Shown piece after piece: positions 9,921 to 21,100 of a DNA stretch of 42,517 nucleotides (its first letter is position 1; every line of letters begins with the position of its first letter). The notes below the pieces were generated by a model. That model searched no databases, was not told where the DNA came from, and worked only from the letters and a program-made list of their open reading frames with translations. This stretch comes from Saprospiraceae bacterium (GTDB taxonomy: Bacteria > Bacteroidota > Bacteroidia > Chitinophagales > Saprospiraceae), in assembly GCA_026985735.1 (NCBI GenBank), contig JALSPW010000140.1, positions 1 to 42,517 of the forward strand. Direction: 5' to 3'. The position numbers and the translations under genes were made by a program.

Positions 9921-9928
9921 ATTTTTAT

Positions 9929-9957
9929 AAAAAAGAGGGAACAAATCTGTTCCCTCT
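9929..9957 (-). terminator. Intrinsic terminator-like hairpin in the rimP-nusA-infB leader (candidate attenuator)
   Basis: Minus strand AGAGGGAACA-GATT-TGTTCCCTCT followed by further T residues; ends 8 nt before the rimP ATG. Confidence 0.75.
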
Positions 9958-9973
9958 CCCGTTAATTCTGCCG

Positions 9974-10004
9974 CAAATATAGTACTTTTATAATATTTAG
10001 TCAA
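9974..10004 (-). promoter_or_regulatory. Predicted Bacteroidetes-type promoter for rimP-nusA-infB
   Basis: Minus strand TTG-N20-TATATTTG, matching -33 TTTG-like and -7 TAnnTTTG elements. Confidence 0.55.
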
Positions 10005-10033
10005 GAATTAGCACTAAATTATTTATAAAGTTT

Positions 10034-10041
10034 TAATTTTG
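10034..10041 (+). promoter_or_regulatory. Possible -7 element (TAATTTTG) for the purine nucleoside phosphorylase gene
   Basis: Matches TAnnTTTG about 20 nt upstream of ATG 10063; no clear -33 element seen. Confidence 0.3.
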
Positions 10042-10062
10042 ACCGTTTTCAAAGTGAAAAAT

Positions 10063-10890
10063 ATGAAAAATATACTAATTAAAGCCAAAGAATCAAAAAA
10101 ATTTATTCAATCAAAAACGTCAATATTACCTCAATTGGCAATAATATTCGGTTCGGGATTAAGCAGCGAAGACTTGTTTGATGAAATTGATATTTCTATT
10201 CCTTATTCCGAAATTCCCAATTTTCCGGTTAGTACTGTTGAAAATCACAAAGGAGAATTAATAATCGGTAAAAAAAACGGAAAAGGAATATATATTTTTT
10301 CAGGTAGATTTCATTATTATGAAGGGTATTCCGCCAGAGAGGTAACATTTCCTGTCAGGGTATTGAGTTTAATGAATACAAAATTTCTTATTCTTACGAA
10401 TGCCGCCGGAGGTATTAATCCGGATTTTAATGCAGGAGATATTATTTTAATAAAAGATCATATTAATATGATTCCAGATAATCCGTTGAGGGGTAAAGAA
10501 TCTATTGATTTTGGTCCCAGGTTTCCGGATATGTCCAAGGCTTATAATCCTCAATTCAGAAAACAAATTAAAGAGATAGCTCAAAGGCAGAGTTATAATT
10601 TAAAAGAAGGTGTATATTTGGCATTTCAAGGCCCAAGTTTGGAAACTCCTGCCGAATATACTATGATTTACCGTATGGGTGGAGACCTAATCGGAATGTC
10701 AACCGTTTTGGAAACTATAGCGGCTGTGCAAGGGGGAATCAAAGTAGGCGGTTTCTCAATGGTTTCCAATGAATGCTATCCTCCCGAAAGAATTAAGGAG
10801 ACAACGCATCAAGATGTAGTGAAAACGGTAAAGAAATCCGAACCTGTTCTGATGAATTTACTCGGTAGGTGGATTGATGAGTATTTATAA
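10063..10890 (+). CDS. Purine-nucleoside phosphorylase (PNP/UDP family)
   Basis: IIFGSGLSS, GRFHYYEGYSAREVTFPVRV, TNAAGGINPDFNAGDI, GPSLETPAEYTM, GMSTVLE. ORF opens at TTG 10039; ATG 10063 preferred. Confidence 0.95.
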   Translation: MKNILIKAKESKKFIQSKTSILPQLAIIFGSGLSSEDLFDEIDISIPYSEIPNFPVSTVENHKGELIIGKKNGKGIYIFSGRFHYYEGYSAREVTFPVRVLSLMNTKFLILTNAAGGINPDFNAGDIILIKDHINMIPDNPLRGKESIDFGPRFPDMSKAYNPQFRKQIKEIAQRQSYNLKEGVYLAFQGPSLETPAEYTMIYRMGGDLIGMSTVLETIAAVQGGIKVGGFSMVSNECYPPERIKETTHQDVVKTVKKSEPVLMNLLGRWIDEYL

Positions 10891-10892
10891 TA

Positions 10893-10914
10893 TTATGTTT
10901 TCAATAAAACATAA
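10893..10914. repeat. AT-rich perfect hairpin between PNP and ABC-F genes
   Basis: TTATGTTTT-CAAT-AAAACATAA, 9-bp perfect stem. Confidence 0.6.
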
Positions 10915-10934
10915 CGAATTTGAAATTGATTAAT

Positions 10935-12812
10935 ATGAACTATCTGCTTTTAGAAAATGTAAGTAAATCTTATGGGGATAAAATTCTTTTTGAGAATATT
11001 AACCTCAGCATAAATAAAGGGGACAAAATCGGTTTGATTGCTAAAAACGGAAGTGGTAAATCAACTCTTTTAAGAGTAATAACAGGAGAAGAGAGCCCTG
11101 AAGGAGAAAATGCTAAAATACTTGTTAATAAGGATATTACTCTTGCGTTTTTAAAACAAGACCCTTATTTTGATAAAGAATCTACTCTGATTGATGCTAT
11201 TTTCGATACCGATGATCCCAAGATAAAAGCAATAAAAATATATGAAGAAGCTTTAGTGAAAAACGATAGTGTTTCTCTTGAGAAATCCATCGCTAAACTG
11301 GAAGACTTAAAAGCATGGAATATAGAAAGTGAAATCAAAGAAGTGTTGTTTAAATTAAAAATACCGGAACTCGATAAAAAGATTAAAGAAATATCGGGAG
11401 GACAGAAAAAACGACTGGCATTAGCAAAAATAGTTATACAAAACCCTGAATTTTTAATCCTTGACGAACCTACTAATCATCTGGATGTGGATATGATTGA
11501 ATGGTTGGAAGAATATTTGGGGAGTAAAAATTTAACTTTGTTCATGGTTACTCATGATAGATATTTTTTGGAAAATACATGCAATAAAATTGTGGAATTG
11601 GACAGAGGGAATCTATACGTTTATTCGGGAAATTATAGCGAATATTTAAAAAAGAAAGCAGAAAGAACCCATAACGAAGCAATCACCGTTGATAAACTAA
11701 AAAAATTATACAAAAAAGAATTGGAATGGCTGAGACGCCAGCCCAAAGCACGTGGAACTAAATCAAAATCAAGAATTGAACGGGCTCATCAAATAAAAGA
11801 AAAAGCAAGTAAGACCATTTACAATGATGCGATAAGTATAGATATTGAAACAATGAGATTGGGTGGCAAAATCCTGGAACTTTATAATATTGGTAAATCT
11901 TATGGGGAATTAAAAATCCTTGATGATTTCAGTTATAAATTCAAAAAGTTTGAAAAACTTGGTATTGTCGGTGATAACGGAGTAGGAAAGTCCACATTTA
12001 TAAATATTTTAATGGGACTACTAAAACCGGATAAAGGAAAAGTGGTGATGGGCGAAACCGTCAAATTCGGTTATTTTGCACAACAGGGTCTGGACCTAAC
12101 CCGGGACAAAACGGTCATTGATTTAATAAGAGATATTGCAGAATATTTACCTATGTCCAATGGCAGAAAACTGACTGCCGAACAATTATTGGAAAAATTT
12201 TTATTTTCACGAAAACATCAGCAAATATATATTTCCCAGTTGAGTGGTGGTGAAAAAAGACGACTTCAGTTATTGGCAGTATTAATGAAAAATCCAAATT
12301 TTCTTGTTTTGGATGAACCGACGAATGACCTTGATATTATCACTCTGAATATTCTTGAAGAATATCTTTTGGGATTTAAAGGAAATTTAATTGTCATAAC
12401 TCATGACAGGTATTTTATGGATAAATTGACGGATCATCTTTTTGTAATGACCGGTAATGGTAAAATAAAAGATTTTAACGGTACATTTACTGAATATCGT
12501 CAATTTTTAAAACAGGAAAAAAAATCCGCTGAAAATAAAATACCAAAATCCATATCTGCTGAAAATAAAAATCTTTTAAGAAAAGAAAAAAAACAAATCA
12601 ATAACGAAATTAACAGAACACTTAAATCAATAGAAAGTAAAGAAGCGGAAAAAGATAAAATAATGAAAATATTTGAGTTTAATACAGAAGAAAATCCTGA
12701 AAAGATTGTAGAATTAAGTACTAAATTAGATTCATTGAATAAAGAGATTACACAATTGGAAACTAACTGGGAACAGTTAATGGAAAAATTGGATAGGTTG
12801 GATTTGCTTTAA
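10935..12812 (+). CDS. ABC-F family ATP-binding protein (Uup/EttA-like)
   Basis: Two ABC cassettes: GLIAKNGSGKST, EISGGQKKRLALAKI, LDEPTNHLD; GIVGDNGVGKST, QLSGGEKRRLQLLAV, LDEPTNDLD; C-terminal coiled coil. ORF opens at 10920; MNYLLLENV at 10935 preferred. Confidence 0.95.
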   Translation: MNYLLLENVSKSYGDKILFENINLSINKGDKIGLIAKNGSGKSTLLRVITGEESPEGENAKILVNKDITLAFLKQDPYFDKESTLIDAIFDTDDPKIKAIKIYEEALVKNDSVSLEKSIAKLEDLKAWNIESEIKEVLFKLKIPELDKKIKEISGGQKKRLALAKIVIQNPEFLILDEPTNHLDVDMIEWLEEYLGSKNLTLFMVTHDRYFLENTCNKIVELDRGNLYVYSGNYSEYLKKKAERTHNEAITVDKLKKLYKKELEWLRRQPKARGTKSKSRIERAHQIKEKASKTIYNDAISIDIETMRLGGKILELYNIGKSYGELKILDDFSYKFKKFEKLGIVGDNGVGKSTFINILMGLLKPDKGKVVMGETVKFGYFAQQGLDLTRDKTVIDLIRDIAEYLPMSNGRKLTAEQLLEKFLFSRKHQQIYISQLSGGEKRRLQLLAVLMKNPNFLVLDEPTNDLDIITLNILEEYLLGFKGNLIVITHDRYFMDKLTDHLFVMTGNGKIKDFNGTFTEYRQFLKQEKKSAENKIPKSISAENKNLLRKEKKQINNEINRTLKSIESKEAEKDKIMKIFEFNTEENPEKIVELSTKLDSLNKEITQLETNWEQLMEKLDRLDLL

Positions 12813-13699
12813 AACCTAAATCCTACCGAAGCCTGTAAGTTATAATTGGTATCAAAATCTTCCCTGTAAATATAATGGTCTTTGTTATTAAAATACAAAT
12901 CTCCATCATCAACAAGAGATTTTAAAGACCTGTCGAGTTTATTATTGGTGATATCCGCTAAACCGTATTGTAGATTAATCCCCAAATATAAACTGGAATT
13001 GAAATAATAATTTGCTCCAATATTCAAACCATAATCCAAAATATTGTAAAATGTTTCATTTTTATATTCCTCAGGCTTGTATTGATAATATGCATTTGCA
13101 ATTTTTCTGGTTTGTCTTATTACCTCATTATTGTCTTTATCGTAGGTTTTAACTCTTAAATATCCACCATTATAACCATAAATAGAAGGTTTTTTATCCG
13201 AGTAATAGTTATATTTAAGCTGCTGGTTGAATTTATTTCCAAAAGACATTTTTCCTGTTGCTGAAGGATTTATTAAAAATCCGAGATATGCCCCGAATTT
13301 TAATTCAAATTGTTTAACCGGTCTGAAATATAAATTCAAAGGTATATCTATATATGAATTGGAAATATTCATTTTATATGTAACATTATCGCTTTTTAAA
13401 AGAAAATATCCTTCTTCGGGAAATACGTAATAACCAGGACCTTCATAACTGTAGTTTGAGCCTATTTGAGTATATATAATTCCAGTTCCAAAACTAAAAT
13501 AATCATTTACAGAATACAATCCTTCGATTCCAAAATGAAAACCGTTTGTGAAAGAATATTTTTCATCAACTCCTGCTTCCGCTCCTCCTTTTATAGTGGA
13601 AAAATTCATTCCACCACGAATACCGATATGATATTCTTGTGCGAAAGTAATTGAATAATTAAATAAAATAATTGCAATGATATATTTAATGTTTTTCAT
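12809..13699 (-). CDS. Porin family outer-membrane beta-barrel protein (PorT/OMP_b-brl type)
   Basis: Signal MKNIKYIIAIILFNYSITFAQ; EYHIGIRGGMNFSTIKGG; alternating beta pattern ending NYNLQASVGFRF. ORF extends to 13825; MKNIK start at 13699 preferred. Confidence 0.85.
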   Translation of the reverse strand: MKNIKYIIAIILFNYSITFAQEYHIGIRGGMNFSTIKGGAEAGVDEKYSFTNGFHFGIEGLYSVNDYFSFGTGIIYTQIGSNYSYEGPGYYVFPEEGYFLLKSDNVTYKMNISNSYIDIPLNLYFRPVKQFELKFGAYLGFLINPSATGKMSFGNKFNQQLKYNYYSDKKPSIYGYNGGYLRVKTYDKDNNEVIRQTRKIANAYYQYKPEEYKNETFYNILDYGLNIGANYYFNSSLYLGINLQYGLADITNNKLDRSLKSLVDDGDLYFNNKDHYIYREDFDTNYNLQASVGFRF

Positions 13700-14295
13700 A
13701 TTCTTTTTAATTTTTAAATGAAAAAGTTTTTTTCCTTTTATTTTGGTGATAAATAAAAAATAAATGCAAACGTACATAATTTTCAAATAGTGTTTACATG
13801 AAATACAACAATTTTTTACTTTCATGGCAAGCTCTTAATATAAAAAGCTTACCCAAATTTGAAAATTTCATTTGAAACATATATTTAAATGTTACTATTG
13901 AGTAAACGAAAAAAAAATAATTTCGTTTGAAAAATACGGATTTTTTTGTTTAAATCGATACAAAAAACATACGATTTTTATCTAAAATATTAAAATTAAA
14001 AGAGTTAATTGATCGGGCAAACAAATATTACTAATTTTGTTAATATATTTTAGTAGGTTTTATTAATTATTTATGAAATGTTAAAGTCAAAAAATTATAT
14101 TAAAAAAAATGTTAAATTATTTTGTTTTGTTGTATAAATTTTTAAGTGAAATAATTAATGTTTAATTTTTTTAAAAAAAAATATTCAAATATTAAAATAA
14201 TTCAAATATATCATATAATTTTACGCTCAGAATTGATAAATTCCACCTAAAAAACCTAAATAAAACCCTTTTTTGATTTTTTGTGAGGTTAATTA

Positions 14296-16878
14296 ATGTA
14301 TAATATGAAAGAGACAAAAACAAAAAACATACTTTTAAACAATATAAACTCTTCCAATCTAAAAAAAATAGACTTTGAAACTGCTATAAAAGCATCAACG
14401 GAATATTTTAATGGAGATGAATTGGCTGCCAGTGTTTTTATAAATAAATATGCACTAAAGGACTCTGAAGGCAATTTATATGAATTGACTCCTGCAGATA
14501 TGCACAGGAGATTAGCAAAAGAAATATCAAGAATAGAAAATAAATATCCCAAGCCATTAACCGAAGAAGAAATATTTCAGCTTTTAGACAGATTTAAATA
14601 TATAGTACCGCAGGGAGGGCCAATGTCAGGAATCGGTAACAATTTTCAAATATCTTCATTGTCAAATTGTTTTGTAATAGGTAATGAAGCGGATTCTTAC
14701 GGTGGTATTATTAAAATGGATGAAGAACAAGCTCAACTTATGAAAAGACGCGGTGGCGTTGGTCATGATTTGTCACATATTCGTCCTAAAGGTTCTCCTG
14801 TAAAAAACAGTGCTTTAACATCTACCGGTATAGTGCCGTTTATGGAAAGATATTCCAATAGTACGCGGGAAGTTGCTCAAGACGGACGTAGAGGAGCATT
14901 AATGCTTTCTGTTTCTATAAAACATCCTGATGCCGAGGATTTTATTGATGCGAAGTTGGATTTGGGAAAAATAACCGGAGCTAATATTTCCGTTAGAATT
15001 GATGACGAATTCATGAAAGCTGTTATTCAAAAGAAAAACTACACACAACAATATCCGATAGACAGTGATAATCCTCAAACAACAAAAACCATTGATGCCA
15101 ATTCTCTCTGGGAAAAGATTATTAATAATGCGTGGAAATCAGCCGAGCCGGGTATTTTGTTTTGGGATACCGTGATAAAGGAATCTATTCCCGATTGCTA
15201 TGCCGATCTCGGTTTTAAAACTATATCTACCAATCCTTGCGGGGAAATTCCTCTTAATCCTTATGACAGTTGTAGATTGTTGGCTGTGAACCTTTATAGT
15301 TATGTAAAAAATCCATTTACTCCTGAAGCGGAATTCAATTTTGAATTATTTGAGGAACATATAAGGCTCGCTCAAAGAATAATGGATGATATAATCGATT
15401 TGGAACTGGAACAAATTGAAAAAATATTAAATAAAATAGAACAGGATCCCGAATCTGAAGAAATAAAAAGGACGGAAAAGCAACTTTGGTTAAAAATTAA
15501 AGATAAAGCATTAAAAGGTAGAAGAACCGGTGTTGGTATAACTGCAGAAGGGGATATGTTGGCTGCCTTGGGATATAGATACGGTACCGATGAAGCAATA
15601 GATTTTTCCGAAAAAGTACATACCAGTTTAGCTGTAAATGCCTATAGATCATCTGTCAAAATGGCTGAAGAAAGAGGGCCTTTTGAAATTTATGATACTG
15701 CAAGGGAAAAAAATAATCCATTTATAAACAGAATAAAAGAGCAAGATCCAGAATTATATGAGAAAATGAGCAAAGTTGGAAGAAGAAATATTGCACTTCT
15801 CACTATTGCTCCTACCGGAAGTACAAGCATTATGACACAAACCACGTCGGGAATCGAACCGGTATTTAATGTTTCTTACAAACGCAGAAAAAAAATAAAT
15901 CCTAACGATCAAAATTCAACAACATCTTTTGTTGATGAAAATGGAGATCACTGGGAAGAATATAATGTATTTCATCATAAATTTTTAGATTGGTTAAAAG
16001 CAAATAATTATGATGTTGATGAAATAATAAAGTTACCTGATTCGGAATTGCAAAAAATAATTCAGAAATCCCCGTATCATAAAGCTACGGCAAATGATGT
16101 TGATTGGTTACAAAAAGTGAGAATGCAGGGAAGAATTCAAAAATGGGTTGATCATTCTATCAGCGTCACGGTTAATTTACCAAATACCGCAACAGTTGAC
16201 CTTGTAAATAAATTGTACATTGAAGCCTGGGAAAGCGGTTGTAAAGGAATGACGATTTATAGAGATGGTTCCAGAACAGGAGTTTTGGTTTCAAATGATA
16301 AAAAAGAAGATAATTCTACCTTTAAAGTAAATCATTCTCCCAAAAGACCCAGAAAACTGGAAGCGGAAATAGTTCGCTTTATGAATAACAAGGAAAAATG
16401 GATTGCAGTAGTTGGCCTTTTGGATGGTAAGCCGTATGAAGTCTTTACCGGACTTGCGGAAGATACATTCATGCTTCCCAAACAGATGAAAAAAGTGTGG
16501 GTAATAAAAATAAAGGACAATGAAGGAAAAAGTCGATATGATCTTCAATATATTGACAAATATGGGTTTAAGGTTACGCATGAAGGTCTTTCCCGTTCTT
16601 TCAACAAAGAATATTGGAATTATGCAAAATTGATTTCAGGAGTATTAAGGCACGGTATGCCTTTAACAAAAGTTGTGGATTTGATTGATGGCTTAAATGT
16701 AGAAAGTGAATCTATCAATAGTTGGAAAAAAGGAATTGTCAGAGCGTTGAAGAAATTTATTCCTGACGGAACAAAAGCGGAAAAGGAAGTATGTGAAAAC
16801 TGTGGTGAAGCAGGATCTTTAATATATGTTGAAGGCTGCTTAAGGTGCAACGCTTGCGGACATTCCAAATGTGGATAG
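14296..16878 (+). CDS. nrdJ: Adenosylcobalamin-dependent (class II) ribonucleoside-diphosphate reductase
   Basis: SSLSNCFVIGNEADSYGGIIKMDEEQAQLMKRRGGVGHDLSHIRP; NPCGEIPL; APTGSTSIM; C-terminal Cys-rich CENCGEAG...CLRCNACGHSKCG. Confidence 0.95.
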   Translation: MYNMKETKTKNILLNNINSSNLKKIDFETAIKASTEYFNGDELAASVFINKYALKDSEGNLYELTPADMHRRLAKEISRIENKYPKPLTEEEIFQLLDRFKYIVPQGGPMSGIGNNFQISSLSNCFVIGNEADSYGGIIKMDEEQAQLMKRRGGVGHDLSHIRPKGSPVKNSALTSTGIVPFMERYSNSTREVAQDGRRGALMLSVSIKHPDAEDFIDAKLDLGKITGANISVRIDDEFMKAVIQKKNYTQQYPIDSDNPQTTKTIDANSLWEKIINNAWKSAEPGILFWDTVIKESIPDCYADLGFKTISTNPCGEIPLNPYDSCRLLAVNLYSYVKNPFTPEAEFNFELFEEHIRLAQRIMDDIIDLELEQIEKILNKIEQDPESEEIKRTEKQLWLKIKDKALKGRRTGVGITAEGDMLAALGYRYGTDEAIDFSEKVHTSLAVNAYRSSVKMAEERGPFEIYDTAREKNNPFINRIKEQDPELYEKMSKVGRRNIALLTIAPTGSTSIMTQTTSGIEPVFNVSYKRRKKINPNDQNSTTSFVDENGDHWEEYNVFHHKFLDWLKANNYDVDEIIKLPDSELQKIIQKSPYHKATANDVDWLQKVRMQGRIQKWVDHSISVTVNLPNTATVDLVNKLYIEAWESGCKGMTIYRDGSRTGVLVSNDKKEDNSTFKVNHSPKRPRKLEAEIVRFMNNKEKWIAVVGLLDGKPYEVFTGLAEDTFMLPKQMKKVWVIKIKDNEGKSRYDLQYIDKYGFKVTHEGLSRSFNKEYWNYAKLISGVLRHGMPLTKVVDLIDGLNVESESINSWKKGIVRALKKFIPDGTKAEKEVCENCGEAGSLIYVEGCLRCNACGHSKCG

Positions 16879-16897
16879 AGATTGTTTTTTTATTTCT

Positions 16898-18079
16898 TTA
16901 TTTTGCTTTTTGAAGATATCTTTCATATCTTTTCAGTAAGCGAACCGAATCGGAATCTTTTTGTTCTTCAGCCATTTTTATGGCAATTCCAAGATGATTT
17001 CTTGCCTTATTGTATTTTTTGTTTTTAATAAGGATTTGGATATAATTTATATAAGTTTTTGGGTTTTTGTCAGATTCAAATGTATCTTTGGATAGTTCTT
17101 CCGTTAAAATTTTAATTTCATCTTTATTATGAAATTTTTTAGAAACTTCTTCTATAAAGGATATTTTGTCTTCCCAATTTTTAAGTATTTTAAAATATCT
17201 TTTAACTGCTTTGGTATATTCTTCTAAATCACCTGTTCTTTCAGTGTTGTAAAGATCAATTTTACTTACAAAAACTTTGTAAAGTTTTTTATTGTATTTT
17301 CTCATTTTCTTTTTAGCTTCCTTTTGCAATTCGGGAACATCATATTCGTATGATTTTAAAATTGTCTTCCAACAAGCATCATATATTTTTTCCGATAGCT
17401 CTTTTTCTGAATATATCTCTTTTAATACTTTCAAATATTTCTTTTTTGTCATCATTTCAAAAAGTTTGCTATCACATTCTTGAGTAGCTTCATAAAGAAA
17501 TACCGCTTTTTGATCTTTTGTAATATCCGGTTTTGATCGCAAATACTGAAGGGCAATTTTATTGGCCGGTTTATCTGCCAAATTTAAAGCCTTGATATAA
17601 TTTAAAACGAAATCGTAATCCCTTTTGCCATTTTTCCAACCTTCTTCATAATCTTCGCTTCTATCATAAGATTTTAATGCGGATTTTCCCATTTTGATAA
17701 ACCTCTGAGCATCCATTCCCCCGGTATGTGTATAGGCTATTTTCCCATCGGGAGCGATGAAGAAAAATGTAGGATAAGCTCCTACGGGATATTGCAAACC
17801 CCATTTCATTCCTTCTTGGGATTCCATATCCATTTTCATGTTTATAAAATGTTTGTTGTAAAAATCTCCGGCAGCTTTTGTCGGGAAAATATTATTTTGC
17901 ATCCTGCGGCAGGGTCCGCACCATTTGGTATAGGCATCAACGAAAATCAATTTGTTTTCCGATTTGGCTTTTTCCAGTGCTTTTTCCCAGTTATCATGAA
18001 AAAATTCAATTCCCTGTGCAATAGACAAAACTGAAAAAGATATATTAATTAGTGCTACAAGTAAGATTTTATTTAACAT
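16898..18079 (-). CDS. Exported thioredoxin-family protein with helical C-terminal region
   Basis: Signal peptide; KLIFVDAYTKWCGPCRRMQNNIF thioredoxin motif (WCGPC); AYPTFFFIAPDG. Confidence 0.9.
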   Translation of the reverse strand: MLNKILLVALINISFSVLSIAQGIEFFHDNWEKALEKAKSENKLIFVDAYTKWCGPCRRMQNNIFPTKAAGDFYNKHFINMKMDMESQEGMKWGLQYPVGAYPTFFFIAPDGKIAYTHTGGMDAQRFIKMGKSALKSYDRSEDYEEGWKNGKRDYDFVLNYIKALNLADKPANKIALQYLRSKPDITKDQKAVFLYEATQECDSKLFEMMTKKKYLKVLKEIYSEKELSEKIYDACWKTILKSYEYDVPELQKEAKKKMRKYNKKLYKVFVSKIDLYNTERTGDLEEYTKAVKRYFKILKNWEDKISFIEEVSKKFHNKDEIKILTEELSKDTFESDKNPKTYINYIQILIKNKKYNKARNHLGIAIKMAEEQKDSDSVRLLKRYERYLQKAK

Positions 18080-18162
18080 ATATTTTATATTTTTTCTCCA
18101 AAATAAATATAACTATGTGATTTATTATTTGAAAATTTTAATAATTTTATGAACGTATATTA

Positions 18163-21100
18163 TTATTCCTGCCTAACGATTTTTCCCGTATAATTATATT
18201 TTTCATTATAAATTTTTATTAAATAAATTCCCTGACTGAATCCTGATATATCTATAGAGTTGTTTGTAATACCGTATATATCTTTTGCCAAAAGTTTTTT
18301 GCCCTCAAGGTTGTAGATTTCTATTTTGTAAGTACCGGATTTATCAATATTTATATTTATATTATTGGTAGCCGGATTCGGATATACCGATACATATTCA
18401 TAAAACAATTCCTCAACTGCATCTATAGACGGATCTGTTTCAAAATTGAATGTAGTAACATCTATCCAGCCTCCCTCTCCATCTATTACAGTAAACAGAA
18501 AATTGTCCCGGATGACTCCTGAACCCGAATATTTTAGTTTTATATAGCCATTGTTGATATCGGATTGAGTAAATCTATCTCCGATATATAGTACATTGTT
18601 GTTTTTGTAGATAACGGAATATTCCGGAGCTTTCACAATAGTAAAGACCAATTCATCATCAGTATTGTTTTCATCTTTTACTTTCAAGACATCGGGTTTT
18701 ACCGGCCATGCGGCATTAAGAGGTATTTTAAATAATTTGTTATTCACTAAAACGGGTTTGTTTAAAATTACATTGGAACATATATTTAACGCAAAATATT
18801 TAAGTTGACCGCTTTGTTGAGTTTTGTTATCGGTAATTTCCAGTTTCCATATACCTTTTGCGTTTTTTCCATTCAAAATATTTAATGGTTTTGCAGGTAG
18901 GAATGTACCGTTTGGAGGAGATTTAATTTTACTTAAAGCTTCATCATCAAATGTAAGATTAAAATTGCCGTTATAATTAAAGGGCTTATAATTGAACAAT
19001 AAAATTTTAGTGGAATCAGGTGCCACAATAGAAGTGGAAATCTCTTTGAAATATTGGTGAAATCCTTTCATTGTAACATTAATATCTGTAATAGTCAAAT
19101 CGTTTTCTATTTCAATTGATGATGATACTGTTTTTTTGGATTTGATAATAACCGGTACATCATCCGAAATATAATCTTTGCAGTCAAGAGCAATAGTGGA
19201 AAAAGTATAAATAGTATCCGGTTGGATAATTCCGCATTGGTTTACAAATTCCAATCTCCAATAATATAAACCGGAATAATCTAAAATTTCATCGGGAATA
19301 TAAAAAGAATCTTTGATTTCTGATTTGGAGATAGTTTCTTCAGGAGGGAAAGCGGGATTTTTGGATATATAAATATTGACATAATCAACAGATTCAGGCT
19401 TTTGCCACTCAAAATGTGTGTTCAATTCGTGTCCTTCAGTACCGGATACAGGATTTATAATATTCAATTCTTTATATTTATTTGAATAAAAATCCCAACT
19501 GATTTGATATATCGAAGTATCTCCACCGGAGGAAATACCTAAAATATTAGGTTCAAAATGTCCTCCTGTAACAACATTATCAAAATTGAATTTTAAAATA
19601 GCATTGTCACCGGCGATAACTTCAGAAGGAATTATTTCATAAGTTGTATTTTCGGGTAATCCGGTAATCTCAAACCTTATGGTATCATAATACCCGTTAA
19701 AGCTTTTAGTACGTATTTCGGATTGTAAATTATAAGGCAAACATAAATCGCCGGAAACATTATCTACAAAGATTCTAAAAACAGAATCTTCCGGTTCGGA
19801 AATTTTCACATTGTAATTTGCAACATCAAAAAATATATTATCTGCCGCTTCAACTTTAATTCTCGCTTTAGTAGTAATAGTATCCGGAAGGTATATAACT
19901 TCTTCTCCATCATTATCGGTATGATATTTCAATGTATAAGGATACGTAAATCCCCTGTCAACAGAAAGCATTATATTTACTTTTTGACAATTAACATTGA
20001 TATTGTTTGTATTGGCAACATCCCATTTTACTCTTAAAGAATCTCCTTCATAAAATTGCATTGTACTATTGGGAAAAGTTACTAAAAACGGACCGGCATC
20101 ACCATCTACTTTGAATTGCACATCAGCCCAGCCGGTGCCACCACCTCCGGTATGATTATCTCTTGCTATCAGTCTGAAATTCAAATCACGGGTATAGGAA
20201 GGTAATATTTCTCCATTGTAATTGCCTGTTATATTATAAAGCAGATTATATAAATCCGGAAAATATCTAACCGGCTCAGGTCTGGGTTCTACTGCTGTAA
20301 ATAACGGGGAATTATCCTCCGGATGACCGATTACAACAGAGGGCCCGGTATCCATTTCTTCCCATGAAAATAATAAACTGTCACCTTCACAATCGTAAGC
20401 ATCTCCTTTCAAATAAAAAGGTGTAAGAATAGGTATGTAGAAACCATTTTGATAATTTAATGTTACCTTGGGTTCACTATTATTAACTGTCTTTTTTACA
20501 GCGCAAGTGCTACCTGCCAATTTTCTGGAAAATCTTTTTATTTGCTCAACGGAGGCAGAATGAAATGTTTCCAGGCAAGGATAATCTACATTGTTTTCAC
20601 CACATAGCCCGCAATATGCCATTATGGTAGTTCCGCCTCCGGGTTCAAATCCGGTAGATAAGGATTCGTTACCATTGCAATTGTTAAAAGTATGTGTTGC
20701 ACTAAATTGATGTCCCATTTCATGACAGGTGACATTAGTAACGATATAATTCAAATCGTTCCAATATTGACAAGTTACGCCACGTGCTTTTATTCCGGTG
20801 CAAACTCCTGCTAAGTTGGCGACACCGCCCACATCGGTACAGGCATTTGTAAAAATATGACCGATATCAAAACTATTATCTTTTATTTTATTTCTTATGG
20901 CATCGCTTACTTCACCGAGCAATCCGGTTCCCAAAGTCGGTTTGTCAAAAGGATCGGTATCAGGGTCCAACCAGATTATTTTATCATTGTTAGCAATAAG
21001 ATTAAGATGTATTGCAAATTCATTTTCATATATTTCATTAATTCTGTTGACGGCGGTAACCATATCTGCAAGAGCGGCTTCTATTGTTCCCCCGTGTTTC

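Noticed and set aside
14000-14295. Possible cobalamin riboswitch upstream of the B12-dependent reductase
   Set aside because: I could not find a B12-box-like sequence or the GC-containing stems expected; the region is nearly all A/T.
16291-16868. Minus-strand ORFs (96, 62, 82 aa) inside the ribonucleotide reductase gene
   Set aside because: Antisense shadows of a strongly conserved coding region.
20650-20710. Loss of the conserved metzincin glycine (HEMGHQFSATH) as evidence of an inactive protease
   Set aside because: All three His, the Glu and the Met-turn are present; Ser at the Gly position alone is not good evidence for inactivity.
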